From Calvatia gigantea (Eukaryota > Basidiomycota > Agaricomycetes > Agaricales > Lycoperdaceae): a stretch of 64,000 nt of DNA. The stretch is from the NCBI GenBank assembly GCA_025093985.1, contig JACAAK010000009.1, forward strand, positions 2,604,001-2,668,000, read 5' to 3'. Under the pieces are notes generated by a model that was not told the origin of the DNA, searched no databases, and worked only from the letters and a program-made list of their open reading frames with translations. Positions 45,370 to 57,400 of the stretch are shown here, piece by piece (within the stretch, counting starts at the first letter, position 1; each line of letters begins with the position of its first letter). Made by a program: the position numbers and the translations under genes.

Positions 45370-47137
45370 TCATGATACAGAATCCAGCAGAAACTCCCTA
45401 ATCGTGTCCTGCGCGTCCTTTGCCTCTATCTTCCTCGTACCCCAAATTTCCCCACCAGCGCTTGACAGGCCCGCCCAGACAGGCACGGGCGCCTCTATAG
45501 GGTTGACAGTATTTCCTCGGACGGTTTTACTGGTCCATGTTGTGTGGCATGAATAGCAGAGATTTGGTATCATCTGGTCTGGGCGGTCCAGTTCGTGGTC
45601 GCATGACACGTCGCCATCGAGTTTTACGTTGAGCGGGAGGCTACCGTCAGGGTGGAGATCACGACATGATCTAATCGATATTTTACGTTTCCATTCTTGC
45701 GTCCCGGACTGGGAGGGTCTGGGGACGGCTGAGCTTGGACGGCACGGAATGAACGAAGTGTGTGTACCTTTCGCAGAATAGACATTTTCCAATGGTATCT
45801 CCCTTGGTAGTGAGTTTGTTACACGTCCGCGCAATTGCAGAAACTGTCGAGGGATAATCTTTCTCCAGGCCCACGATGAAATCTGGGAAATCCCGTTAGA
45901 ATATTCAAGAGATCACAGAGTCGCGGATACCTCGGGTCAAAGCACCAATGTCATGCCGGCCACCGGAGTATCTATGCTTTCCAACAACTCTCAAACCACT
46001 CCACCATGCCCAAAAAGCGCACTCCTTTACGCCTACGTCACGTAAAGGCCGAATGACCCTCACGGTTTGGCTGGCGCCGGGTTGATTTCCATGGGACCAC
46101 TCCTCTTGGGATTCCTCTTTCACGGTATATCCTCCACCTTGGGATATGGATGATATCAAGGAGATAGAGAGCGAGGTCAAGGACGTCCCAAGAAGGAGAT
46201 GCGAAGAATGAGTGGAAGCTGCGGTGTAGAGGAGGAGGACTCTAACGAGAGTCTTGATAGCGTTTGATACGGCAGTTTGCGTTGGTAGAGACGCAATATG
46301 TGCGCGAAGAGATGAAGAAGGCGGTAGCTCAGACGAGAGGGGTTTCAAAAATATATCTAAGCGATATGAGCGAAAACCTTAGACTTGCCACAGGAGGACA
46401 AACCTTCGTTGACGATGCCAAGCGCAGCAGCTTGAGCTTGTTCGAAACCTCCTAGGCTTTTCCACCATTTTTTATCGAATGCGTCTTCGAGTTTGAGGGG
46501 GAGGTATTCGAATATGGTGTTGTACTCCTCGACGATGCGCTTAATATGGGGAGTCTCATCTTGAGCCTACGAAAGAGATTATTCATTTGGATTCTAAGAG
46601 TGAGCGCTTGTGTAACGTACTTCAGGCAAAACCTTAGAGAGGTCAACATGGGCGACGATGATCCTGGACCATGGGCAACCGCCGTTTGGATTTTGATCTC
46701 CATCTTGTCGTTCACGTGGTGACGAATAAGTTTTATACACCAGGTCAAGGAGCACGGTGGAGGCTAAGCCGCCCGAGAGAGCGACCAAGAGATTTCCCGA
46801 CGCTTTCAAGCCCTTGCGACGGTGTTGGTCAGGAGTAGGATTTACGTGTGGTTCAAGTGTCCGTCGAAAACGAAGAGATATCAGAGGAAAGAAGCAGTCT
46901 CTATCGGCATCTATCAGGATTTGTTAAAAGAAAGACCGGTCAGGCGCACTTGCAGTAGACTGCATGTCGAATTACAATGTTTCCAGTTTTCAATTTACAT
47001 TTGACGCAATCCTTTGAGCGGTCATATTTTGGCCGCCCTGGAGAGACTGACGTCAGAATCTGGGAGTACTTCGTAAAGAAGCACTTACGGGCCATCAGAG
47101 CATCTGCTTCGACACTGGGATTGCCGCAGGATGACAT
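45370..47137 (-). CDS. NCS2: Cytoplasmic tRNA 2-thiolation protein Ncs2/Ctu2
   Basis: Ncs2 forms a complex with Ncs6 that thiolates wobble uridine 34 of tRNAs for Lys, Glu and Gln, with sulfur from Urm1. The N-terminus reads MSSCGNPSVEADALMARR and, after an intron, KDCVKCKLKTGNIVIRHAVY, with the typical CxxC. The degenerate PP-loop LLVALSGGLASTVLLDLVY lies at about 46,800-46,740. An intron joins IVNE to DIFLKPLSSELPPSS, followed by LPTQTAVSNAIKTLVRVLL. The C-terminus has CLFCERY and CYSCH, completing the cysteine set. All exons join in frame, so the gene is intact. A start at 47,152 is also possible. It diverges from the amidohydrolase with about 115 bp between starts. Two broken copies of its 3' end lie at 42,530 and 27,050. 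Confidence 0.9.
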
Positions 47138-47251
47138 GGTAGTCTCTGTCAAAAGACTCGCAACAACCAGAACGGAGGCTTCCCTTATTAGGCAGCTGGC
47201 TCACTTATCGGGCGAGTGATCGGACAGGTTCAATGTTCAAACGTTCACATC
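47138..47251. promoter_or_regulatory. Short divergent promoter between NCS2 and amidohydrolase
   Basis: Only about 115 bp separate the two start codons, so the genes must share a bidirectional control region. No specific site was recognised. Confidence 0.5.
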
Positions 47252-49925
47252 ATGGCTTCAACCAAACCGAAGCCAGTCCTACCCCCGACGCGACACCGGG
47301 CAGCTCGCCCAAGCCTTTTCTTTCTGACAATGACTATTGCAGCATTCACAGTGTATAGCTTCCTGCCGTCAGTAACGGAATACACGTTGTGCTCTGGTGT
47401 TGGACGAATCTATACTGTGAATGAGGCGCAACCCGAGGTCCATTGTATCTCCATTCGTGACGATCGAATTATACGCGTTCGGAACCCATGGTATTTTCCA
47501 AATTCTGTATATATAAAAAAACAGAAGTTGAAATTATTCAAAGACGATGTCACCTCACTCGCTCTCAATATACCATTTACCAATTGGGCATTCAAGATTC
47601 CCCGACCTACGGTTTCCTACATTAACGATACTGACATCATTGTACCAGGATTAGCTGGTTTGTGCTCCAGTTGTAACTCAAATCTACCCTCAGCTTACGT
47701 GCCCTTTCCTTCCAGACGCCCACGCCCATGTACTCGAAAATGGCCGGATGCAGCAGCTTCCGTTAACAGGTTCAGCCTCTATTCAAGGTAGTCCCGTCTG
47801 CATTCCATGAAGTAGTCAATGGTTAATGCTGGACCAGAAATTATCGAGCGTATTAAAAAATACATCAAAAGTCGACCAGATGTGCTCAACGATCCCGATC
47901 GCTGGATAGAAGGCATGGGTTGGGATCAAACGAAATGGCAAGACAAGAAGTTCCCGACAGCGGTACGTCCAGTGGCCCTATGGACAAGCACTTTCTAAAA
48001 TATTTCCTCACAGGAGGACCTTGATCAAGACCCCCTTCTCAAAGGCCGCCCAATCTCGCTCAACCGAGTTGATGGGCATGCCCGCTGGGTCTCAACTCGC
48101 GTAGTAGAGCTCATGGGTGACTTACCAGCGGACAGTGAAGTAATAGGTGGACAAATCGTCAGAGATGAGCGCGGAAACCCAACCGGTATGATTAATATGT
48201 GATGTGGCTATGTCCTTCAAGCAGCTTACGCCTTCCGTAGGGGTATTTGTCGACAACGCAATGAATCTTATTCCCTCACCTCCGTGGACTCATAGTCAGA
48301 TGGAAGAGTACTTCTCCGCCACAGTGAATATGGCCCTACAATATGGACTTACGAGCATCCATGATGCGGATACCAAACTCCCGATGATTGATTTTTTCAA
48401 GAAGTTCGTTCTCCTCGGCTTTCATTACTATCATCCGTTCTGATCATTCCTAAAGGAAAGCGGAAGAAGGATCTATACCGGTACGTTTGATTTGAGCGTT
48501 ACTTTGAAACCATCACTAAACTGCATTAGCTTCGCCTTTACCTCATGGGAGGAGTTGCATTACCGAGCAACAACTCCGAGACAGGTCTTATCACATACAT
48601 TCGTGAGGAGTGGAAACATGGCATCCCCCGTTTCATCAACTACGGAAAACACGGCCGCTTGACTCTGCGAAGTGTCAAGTTATTCGCTGATGGTAAGTCT
48701 TTCCACCGGTCTCCTTTTGGTCAAAGCTTTGAAATGTATGGATCAGGGGCTTTGGGATCATGGGGTGCAGCATTGCTCGCTCCTTACTCCGATAACCCGG
48801 ATACTCAGGGTATCTTGTTACAACCGCCTGACGTCTTGCGGGCAGCTGTGCGAAGATACTGGAGAGATAATATGCAAGTTGTAAGCTTTTGATCTACCTT
48901 GCTATTCAAAGTATCCCTGACAGAACCATAGAACATTCACTGTATCGGGGATCGAGCGAATCGTATTGCCCTCGATATTTTTGAAGAACTTATCACAGAG
49001 AAGACCATCAACGTTTCAGAATGGAGGCCACGCGTCGAACACGCGCAAATTTTTGACCTTCATGACCTCGAACGTGTTGGCAAGCTGGGAGGTTCGCTCT
49101 TATCGCATTAGAAGCACAAAAGCATTACTAAAACGAGTTTAACAGTAACCGCGAGCGTCCAACCAACGCATGCGTGAGGTTTCATTCCTCTTTGCTCCTA
49201 TCCCCATTATTCACATTCATGCAGGACATCTGATATGTGGTATGCGGAGAAGCGATTGGTGAGCTCCGCCTCGAGGTGGAGGCGTGCCGTGGCTAAAGTG
49301 GCGTTTAGGGCTCCGAACGTATTAAAGGCGCCTACGCGTATTCAACTTTACTAGGGTTCGTTCAATCACAAAATCCTCCGAAGATGGCGTCTAAGGCATC
49401 ATAGCTTATCACCCCATCGTAGCTCTTCCCTTGGGCTCAGATTTCCCGGTTGAGGGCGTCAATCCTCTCCTCGGCTTCTACGCAGCTGTCAAGCGCCTTG
49501 CGGCTGATGGAACTTCTCCTCATGGTTCCTTCGGATGGTAAGCCGTTCACCACTTCGGAATCTTTACACGGTGGCGCAAAGAGGAATCAATCATAATTAC
49601 CTACAGGCATCCAAATGAGCGGCTGACAAGGAAACAAGCGTTAAAAGGCATGACCCTGGATGCAGCATATGCTTCATTCCAAGAGAATGCCATCGGATCC
49701 CTTGAAGTGGGAAAGAAAGCCGACTTCGTTGTGTTTGATCGTGATTTTGTTGGATGTCTGCATGAGGTTTGTGATGGATCTGAGATCTTGGAAGCTAAAG
49801 TCAAGGCGGTTGTAATCGATGGCAAAGTCGCCTGGGGTGTGTCACCCCGACGAGAAACCAAGACTGTCATCTTGGGAGTTGTAGAGAAGTTGAAAACCTA
49901 TGTAAGAGAGACGGGCTTGTTTTAG
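47252..49925 (+). CDS. Amidohydrolase family 3 protein (membrane-anchored, AepA/YtcJ-like)
   Basis: These zinc or iron hydrolases act on C-N bonds; the substrate is unknown. The N-terminus has a hydrophobic segment, FFLTMTIAAFTVYSFLP, likely a signal anchor. Splicing at 47,659-47,714 creates the metal site PGLADAHAHVLENG. Next come DPDRWIEGMGWDQTKW, LNRVDGHARWVSTRVVEL, VKLFADGALGSWGAALLAPY (after removing the intron at about 48,692), NIHCIGDRANRIALDIFEEL, EHAQIFDLHDLERVGKLG and SVQPTHATSDMWYAEKRL. A final metal-site region ALPLGSDFPVEGVNPLLGFY precedes the C-terminal GSLEVGKKADFVVFDRDF and a stop at 49,923-49,925. At least eight introns join in frame, so the gene looks intact. A fragment of it sits at 27,430. 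Confidence 0.87.
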
Positions 49926-51301
49926 TCAATGGTGCTGTGGTTTGCTGGTACATATAGCCTTGTCAGTAACTCAAATCGATTATGAGGGCAGAATTGCCTT
50001 TCAAGTCGGTGATTTGGTGTAACCAAACTTTTGTCATCCGTGAACTCACTGACCAAACTGATTTATTAATAGTGTGAGGCGGCAAGCAGATCAGCTATTC
50101 CTATCCCGACATTAAGTCCGACGCAAAAAAGCATCATTAGTATGTCCAGCGCTACCTTCTTGGGACGCCAACGCATCCTCATGCCCAGTCCCTGAGTAAC
50201 CTATATCGGTGGCAACGATCCACCTGTCAGAACTCTTGAGAGATAGCATCGAAGTAGAAGTTCCTATCATACTTCCCCGCAGAGTTCTGTGCAGATATGT
50301 ATCGGCGCCTCGGTCGAAACCCAATGCACCAGAATGGAATCCTCGCCTTTTTCCGAGGGAATTGATACAAGGAGTGGGATCCAGACAGGAAGGCATCCCC
50401 AGAACCTCAAGGTCTCAAGGCCTCATTGCTGAGGTAGACTGGGCACGAGAACCTACGGTCTTGGCGGTTGTCCGCGCAGAACTCCCCAGACAGGATCTGC
50501 GCTTTCCGTAACTGGTCGACTTCACTGGCCGCGGAACGACTGCTGTGGGCCGTTGAAGTCCATAACTAATCAAATTCAAGTAGCTTGCACCAAACTCCCA
50601 GCGTATGATAATGGTATCACTCTCGTTTACGCGCACAAGGAGTCTGTTCCACCTCGATTACACCCCGTAAAGTAGGTTCCGCAGACGACCAGCGGCCAGC
50701 TGCGAAAGGTGTGAAGTACGCTAATATTGTATTCATCCACTCAACCGCTACTGGCCGGTGGTGGCATCAGCATGGAGCGGGTATGGCATTCAGCGAGCGT
50801 ATCGGTGTGTGGTCATATCACCACGAACCAGGTTGCCCCCATCCCAACTACATGGGAGGGGATCAAGCTGTTGGGATAGGAAGAAGATACTTGGAAAGAT
50901 GTTGATCAGCGAGGCGCCGAAATCCAGTCGCTTGAAAGGGGCACCCCTGGTGTGACGTTCTTGACCAATTGAAAAGATGTCACCGTCGTACACATCGTCT
51001 GACGAATACATATGTGCCTACTGCCGTTAAACCTTCGAGCTTCCAATCAAGGTGTGCGGAGCATGATAGCTGTCGATGGATTAGCTCACCAATAACAGCC
51101 TTTATATATCTTCTGCCCCAGGTTAGAGGTACGCCAGTACGATACTTCCGCAGAGGCGGCCATTCTGTGACTGTGTATCCACACCCAAGTCCTAGCAATA
51201 GGGGACTTGGGCTGCTGGCCAATTGAGTCATCCACGGGCCGGTCAGCCGTACATGGACGACTTTCAAAAGCTCTCCTTATCGTCTGCAATTGACAACGAC
51301 A
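49926..51301. other. Intergenic, no gene recognised
   Basis: About 1.4 kb. Several overlapping open frames exist on both strands, but none shows a known domain or plausible intron-joined extension. It may hold a diverged pseudogene. Confidence 0.4.
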
Positions 51302-52100
51302 ATGACTGTCTCCGAAACCAGGTTGCCAAGTAGCGGGGAAGTAACAGCGGCTTTCTTCTATGGAACGCTCATGCACCCCAAGATACTCAAGAGAGTGATC
51401 GGGAACGATGGCACGCACTTGGAGATATGCCCGGCCGTACTAATGGTGAGCTAGCCCAGTATGTTGTCTCGAATGTCAGCAACCCTGACGGACGATGACG
51501 CCAGGAATACACGAGGCATAAGGTCAAGGCGAGCCGGTGTTTTTATTAAGTGCTAAACGTTGAATTAATTGTTCAAGCTAGTGGGCGGATTATCCTGGAC
51601 TTGTACCCTTTTCACAGAGTCGCGATGCACTATTCCAAGGGAGAAACGACTTGACGCAAGAGGAGAAGTGTGTCAGGGGAACGCTAGTGAAGGGGCTGAC
51701 GCAGTCGGACATTGAGCTCTTGGATATCTTTGAAGGCACAGTAAGCTGTGGAAGCGAGAGATGTTGGAGATGAATGTTCAAACGTTCAGCTGACGTCTTC
51801 CATTCCAGGAGTACACAAGGGATGAAGTAAAGGTGCATCCCTTGGGTCCATTTGTCACCATAGTCCTCCCATGCTACGGAGCTGAAAACATTGTTTTATT
51901 CGAGCCCATTGCCGGGAGAGTCGGAATTACCTCCCGCGATTGACTGTGAGACGTATGTGTATATGGACGTAGGAGTGTTAGAGGCATCACCGTGGGACTT
52001 TGAGGATTTCGTCAAGCATAATGCTTGGAAGTGGTACGGCGAGGGCGCAGAGGACAATGAAGATATCACAGAGGTAGACCGACGTCGAGAGCGTGGGTAA
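51302..52100 (+). CDS. AIG2-like / gamma-glutamylcyclotransferase-fold protein
   Basis: The family folds like gamma-glutamylcyclotransferase, and some members act on gamma-glutamyl-amines. Exon 1 (MTVSETRLPSSGEVTAAFF) contains the signature YGTLMHPKILKRVIG. An exon with EYTRHKVK and ADYPGLVPF follows, then RGTLVKGLTQSDIELLDIFEG, which contains the conserved acidic end, and EYTRDEVKV. The last exon has ETYVYMDVGVLEASPWDFED and an acidic, charged C-terminus. Four introns are needed. No secretion signal is seen, so it should be cytosolic. The name AIG2 recalls plant AIG1, but the folds are unrelated. It is probably a conserved fungal gene rather than part of the GTPase cluster. Confidence 0.83.
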
Positions 52101-52338
52101 CTGTCGGGATAAGTAGAGCAGGTCAGCATGAGCTTGTAATACTGTTATAATTGTATAATTCAATAGAGAATGAAGCACCGGGATGGTGGTCGCAGATCCC
52201 AGGAGATCCCATGACCATCATTGGTTGAGTGCTGAGCAATCACGTGGTTTGGAGCTGAACGACTTGCCCTGGCTCATACTATCACTTATAATGCCTGGTC
52301 GCTCGCCCAGCTAATTTCTTCGCCTCTTCTCTGTTTTA

Positions 52339-53979
52339 ATGGCCTCTTCCAGCCGTCATCTGGTGGTCCTCGCCATCAGCACCATTTTACTCTCCTTTGT
52401 CTCCTACGTTGTTTTAGGTGCTCACCTATATTTACAAAGACCGTCCAAGAATGGTACGTGCTTGTCATTGCCCGTCTTCTAAGCCCTGCATAACTCTCAT
52501 AAGGACCTCCTGACCTTGAACGCTACAATCATCTGCGCACGCTATCATCTGACGAGTTTCCTATCGGTGAATTTTTTATCCTAGTGCAAGTGTCCAGGGG
52601 TCTACTCACTATTGATATCACTCGTCGTTAGATGACCCTCATAGACGCGTCATAATTGTTGGAGATATTCATGGTATGAAGGAGCCTTTTGGGTGTGTCG
52701 TCTATTTCTTTCAACCTGGCTTCCGGTTTGACAGTCTATTTTTGGCCAAGTCGACTGCTGCAGATGGTTGCTTATGACCACCGTAATGACGTCCTCATAC
52801 ACACTGGCGATATCCTTACCAAAGGACGTCATAATGATTCCATTTGGGTCGCAGATTTTATGACAAGACACAACATCATTGGAGTACGGGGTAACCACGA
52901 CCAAAAGATAATCGAGTGGAAGGGTTGGTTCCACTGGTTCACCACCCTTGATGGCGGCAAGAAATGGCTTTCTGAACTACACTCAAGATGGCGCAATGCC
53001 TCGTCGGAGGGTCAGACTCTTAAAAAGTGGGTCAGAGAACAACGCAAACAGAGTCGCGGGCGCGACGCAGAGTGGTGGAACTACATTCCCGAGTCCTGGA
53101 TACCATTTGGGGATCACTACAGAATTGCCAAGGATTTAACGCGAGAACAATACGACTATCTTGTGTCTCTTCCCTTGAAACTGCACATTCCATCCGCACA
53201 TGTGTTTGTCGTCCACGCCGGCCTTCTTCCGCAGGATGTTCGCTATGACTATGATCATAAACGCCAGCCACTTGCCCGACCCCCACGTGCGCCACCATCA
53301 TCACGCGGCGGTAGGGGCATAGAAGCCTTGCGGAACCTGCAAGAACTTGCCCTGTTACGTCGTGTACCGCAAAACACTGATCCTTGGGTCAACCTCAACA
53401 TGCGAAGTGTTCTCAAGGACAATGAGATCTCAAGGTAAGCACTAGGCGGGTCTCTATGGCTGCCTTTAGATCTGATCCTGTATCACAGGGAGTCTAGGGA
53501 AGGCACTTATTGGACCGAATACTGGAACGACCAGATGTCCAGGTGTGGCGGGTTTGTCCGAGAATTTGGGATTCTCCAAACCCAAGAGAGTGACCAACTC
53601 CTCCCCGACATTTCGCTCGAGCAAAAGAAACTACCTTGTTATCCTGTCACCGTAGTCTATGGTCACACTGCCTCGCGTGGGTTGGATATCAACCGATGGT
53701 CCATTGGACTCGACTCGGGTTGTGTACGTGCTCCAAAATACGGAAGTACCTAGTTATTAACTCTTCGCTTAGGCAAATGGTAGGCGGCTGAGTGCATTAA
53801 TTCTTGGTCCCGACCGGTTGCCTCACAAAGAGGAATGGGAGGAAGACGGTGATGAACGGCACCGGAAAGCTCTTTTGGATCTGGAGGAGGTTGGTGCAGA
53901 CGTGGCCGGAAAGGCAGAAACCATCAAATTTGGCGAATACGGCCGGGGAAAGATTGTTCAAGTGTCATGTGGAGAGTAA
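52339..53979 (+). CDS. Membrane-anchored calcineurin-like metallophosphoesterase (Ppn2-like)
   Basis: The N-terminus (MASSSRHLVVLAISTILLS) is a signal anchor followed by a lumenal domain. Family motifs appear in order: RVIIVGDIHGMKEPF, HTGDILTKGRH, GVRGNHDQKIIEW and VHAGLLPQD, with VTVVYGHTASRGLDI later. These supply the two-metal active site. Yeast Ppn2, a vacuolar endopolyphosphatase, has this layout, so hydrolysis of polyphosphate or diadenosine phosphates is plausible. Short introns occur after SKN (52,453), after PFG (about 52,690), near 53,434 and at about 53,722-53,772. The exon after the last one begins GCANGRRLSALILGPDRLPH and the frame ends VQVSCGE at 53,979. The gene looks intact. 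Confidence 0.87.
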
Positions 53980-54255
53980 ATTTATCATTGGGACCTGCTT
54001 CTCAACAATTAGTTGTCTTGTTGCATTCACATCCTCATCATGTTTTATATCTCAGTATTATTCCTAACTTAGCCATTGACGTAACCCTTGCATTTGGCTT
54101 GTTTATTTTCTAGTGGCACAATAGTATTCACATTCACATGATTCACTGAATGGTACACCGATTCCAATAACCTCAGGAATGCGGGTATGGACAACTACAT
54201 GTCGTACAGTAAGAGTTTGAAGAAGAAAAAAAAAGCAAACTTGGGCATCCAACAT

Positions 54256-56594
54256 TCAACAAATGAACATTATGTTCGTGTCCTGAGACAACAGTCAGCC
54301 CTCACGAGAAAGAACAGGCAAGGCCCAGACATACCATAGGGTGAGAACTAGAAAGCTGTGGCTTCTGGCTATACTTGGACCTCAGAATCTCACGAATGTT
54401 GTTAAGGAGCTCCTGGTAGCTCTGTTGGGGATTCGCATCTGCAAGACATGGATTAACAACCCATAACAATGCGGCAAGGTAAACATACCCAGAACTGCCA
54501 TAAAGGCGAAGCTCATAGCACCAGTAGCTTTACCAGCTTCACTAGTGTCAGCACTAGTCTGTGAATCCTTACAACCACTCCAAGAAATCTGAACAAAAGC
54601 GGTCGATACAAGCCTGGTTCTTGGAATGAGAAAAGAACGTACGACGTCAGCAGGGCTGGTCCTAGTTTCCTTGGCGTATTTATCAGCTTTGGCAGTATTG
54701 CCAGAGGCGACTTTGACAAGGCCCATGGCGGATTTGAAAACACCTCCCATGTCGCCTTTGGCATATGAGGAGACGGCGGAGAGGAGACCCTGGCCGGCTT
54801 CAGCTGCGAGGTTCGGTTCTTTGACTTTACCTTCCGTGGAGTACTGATTAAGGGGGGAAGAAGTCAGGATAACGATGATCGAAGTTCGAAAGATGTTCAG
54901 GACTAACGATATAGGGAAGATCAAGAGCTGAGCCGGAGTGACAGGAGTCAAAGATAGCAGTAAGACGGCAGCCTGCTGGGAGAGATTTGACCATGATGTC
55001 GTGCATCATCTGGGACGGCATTAGTTTTCCGTGTTGCACAGAGCAGTAAGCGCGTACGTCGTCAACGATATGTCCATTCTTTTGGTAGTCCACCTGCAGC
55101 GAAAGTGAGAAAGATGGAGAAGCCAAAATAGGATATAGCATACTGGGTAGACGACTAGAAAAGCAGGTCAGTAGGTATTGGAGGTAGACTGATCGAACCT
55201 ACCCTCATCGTAACCGTCGGCTTCGTCTCCATCTTGGTCCTTTGTCTGTCCGCCGTGGCCAGAATCTATTTGGAGGTGAGGAACCGAAGCCAGACGCAGC
55301 TCATAAATCACGAACAGTGGAAGAACAAGGAATCGTTCGGTGCTGCGCCCTTAACCAGCCATTGCATGGCTTGAATCTGTGTATACGTGTTCAAATCGAC
55401 GAGCCAAGGCCACGCGATGTGACAAACATACAATGTTTTCCTTTGTGGGCTTCATGCGAGAATTTTGAGCGTCGTCTGTGAGCATGACGATGTCTTCCGG
55501 CTTGTAACCGAAATTCTCTGAACGTGCGGTTAACACCCATCCCAGATATAGGGATAATATGGCCGAACTCACTGCACAAGAAGCGCTGGATGTTGCGCGC
55601 GTCATTGATACATCCTCTCAATTCACCATCCTGACCAAAGTAGTTAATACCGATGCAAAGTGCCTTTTTCTTCCCGGTACACTGGGAGTACTGGAAGAAG
55701 GGTTGAGCGTCACGACGATCGGGGCCTTGGAAATGAGGTCCATAATTCTGAACCGAGGTAGGTGGGCGTGGAGGAGGGCCACCTGGATTGAGTGTACCTT
55801 AGAAGGCGGCTTGCAAGGACAAGATCTCGTGACACATACTAGGATGGTATTGGTTGCCTCCAGGGCGTGCCCCATACGCGCTATTCTGCTGGGGCGGGGG
55901 CGGAGGGGGTTGGTATTGGCGACCAGGATACCCGCCCTGGCCGTTGCCGTGTTGTTGGTGCCATTGTTGGCCTGGGAAACCTCCCGAGGGGGGCTGAGGT
56001 GATTGTTGCGGGTAGCTAGGGGTCGAAGATCAGAAATATTTAGTTACAAATAAGCAGAAGCGCACCCAGAGGGAGGACCCGGAGGGGGGTGGTATCCGGG
56101 CGAGTTAAAGCCAGCCGGGGGGGTCGGGAAGCCGAACCTGTGCACTCCATTCAAGATTTGACTGAAGAGAAGAGGTCAGAGATGCGTACCCTTGTGGCGC
56201 AGGAGGAGGTCCGGGGGGAGGTACATAGCTATAGAGAAGTTATGTGAGTTTAAATGCTTGCAACAAGAGGACTTGGTATGTACCCGCCAGCAGGGGGGGT
56301 ATATGACGGGGCGTAACTAGGGTTGTAGCCAGAATGCTGGGGAGGGGGACCGGAAGGCGGAGGATAACCACCGCTTTTCGGAGACTGTGAGCTTCATCTG
56401 AAAGAAAGAAAGGGTTTGGGGTGTCGTACCCGGGATTTTGAGGGAAGCTGGGGATGAGAAATCATTAGCGAAGGGCTCCTTGAACACGACAACCAGACTT
56501 ACGGAGGAGGAGCGTAATCCCTGTATCCTTGAGGCTGCTGCACGCCTTGCTTCGCCTGTTTGTAGACGTCCTTGATTTCTTTTAAGAAACTCAT
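54256..56594 (-). CDS. MCA1: Type I metacaspase with proline-rich prodomain
   Basis: Metacaspases are Ca2+-dependent Arg/Lys-specific cysteine proteases linked to stress, protein quality control and cell death. The start at 56,594 gives [20 protein letters not shown]. The prodomain is spread over several short exons (56,560-55,850) rich in Pro, Gly, Gln and Tyr. The p20 part begins [20 protein letters not shown] and contains [12 protein letters not shown]. An intron removed at about 55,260-55,320 rebuilds [20 protein letters not shown] with the catalytic His. The catalytic Cys is in [19 protein letters not shown]. The p10 part has [15 protein letters not shown] and AFMAVL. The last exon, after an intron with donor near 54,335, gives [13 protein letters not shown] at 54,256. 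The catalytic pair is intact. It diverges from the sugar porter. Confidence 0.88.
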
Positions 56595-57400
56595 GTTGTC
56601 GAGTGGTAGATGTGGAAGGTGAAAAGGGTGATGTGCGCTCAACAATATAAACAATAAGGCAACCACTGCCTTTGATGTCGTGCATAGCCACATAATTACA
56701 TTCAAACCCTGTCCGAGATCCCCAACAACTTTCGGTACAATTCCAGCCGCTGTCGTCGTCCAACAACTTGAATAGCCCTCCGCTCACTACCTTTCACCAT
56801 CTTGACGTTGACTCATGAAGCTGAAGTCGCGTAGCATTTTTTGCACCCCTGGTCCATTAATGCAACGCTTGTGCCCCCAATCCCTACAGGTTACTTCCCA
56901 GGATCCTCGTCTACTCGACCGGACCCGACGTTGCCGGTAGGCCGTGTTTTGGCCACCAAGATCCTCCAACACCCGCAACATCTATACCTGTTCTGCCATA
57001 AGAGGGTGGAAGTCCATCGAGGCACCACTTGCCCGCTTCCTTGATAATATCATTCGCTAAAACAGTTTATCTAATCAAACCCTCCAACCTTTCAAGAATA
57101 TCTCATTCGGCGAGCACCACGTTAACTGCGATATTCCCTTACGAACATACGCGTGGCATGGTCCACACCCGAAGTTAAACAGAGAATCGTCACCGGACCG
57201 CACAAAGCGCGATCACATCACTCCATTTTTTCCCTTGCCATAGGTTGGAGTTCGTTTTGCCCTTCGGCTGGACTTCTCGTGATGGCCTTCCGCCAAGTGT
57301 ATTCCCCCGCAAAACGCGAGGAGCTAAGATTACGCGCAGCTATAAATTTGAGGGCAGGTCCGATGACTGAGCCCGAACTCCTTTGACCCAGTACACGATC
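56595..57400. other. Intergenic region between metacaspase and sugar porter (divergent promoters)
   Basis: About 800 bp between two divergent starts. No coding content recognised. A stretch at 57,155-57,185 loosely resembles part of 5S rRNA but is not one. Confidence 0.45.

Noticed and set aside
51302..52100. AIG2-like gene as a partner of the AIG1-like GTPases
   Set aside because: The names come from a common plant screen only. The folds and known activities differ, and the gene lies outside the duplicated modules.
57150..57190. Sequence resembling the loop region of 5S rRNA
   Set aside because: Only a short word (CCGAAGTTAAACAGAG) is similar. The rest of the 5S secondary structure and the paired ends are missing.
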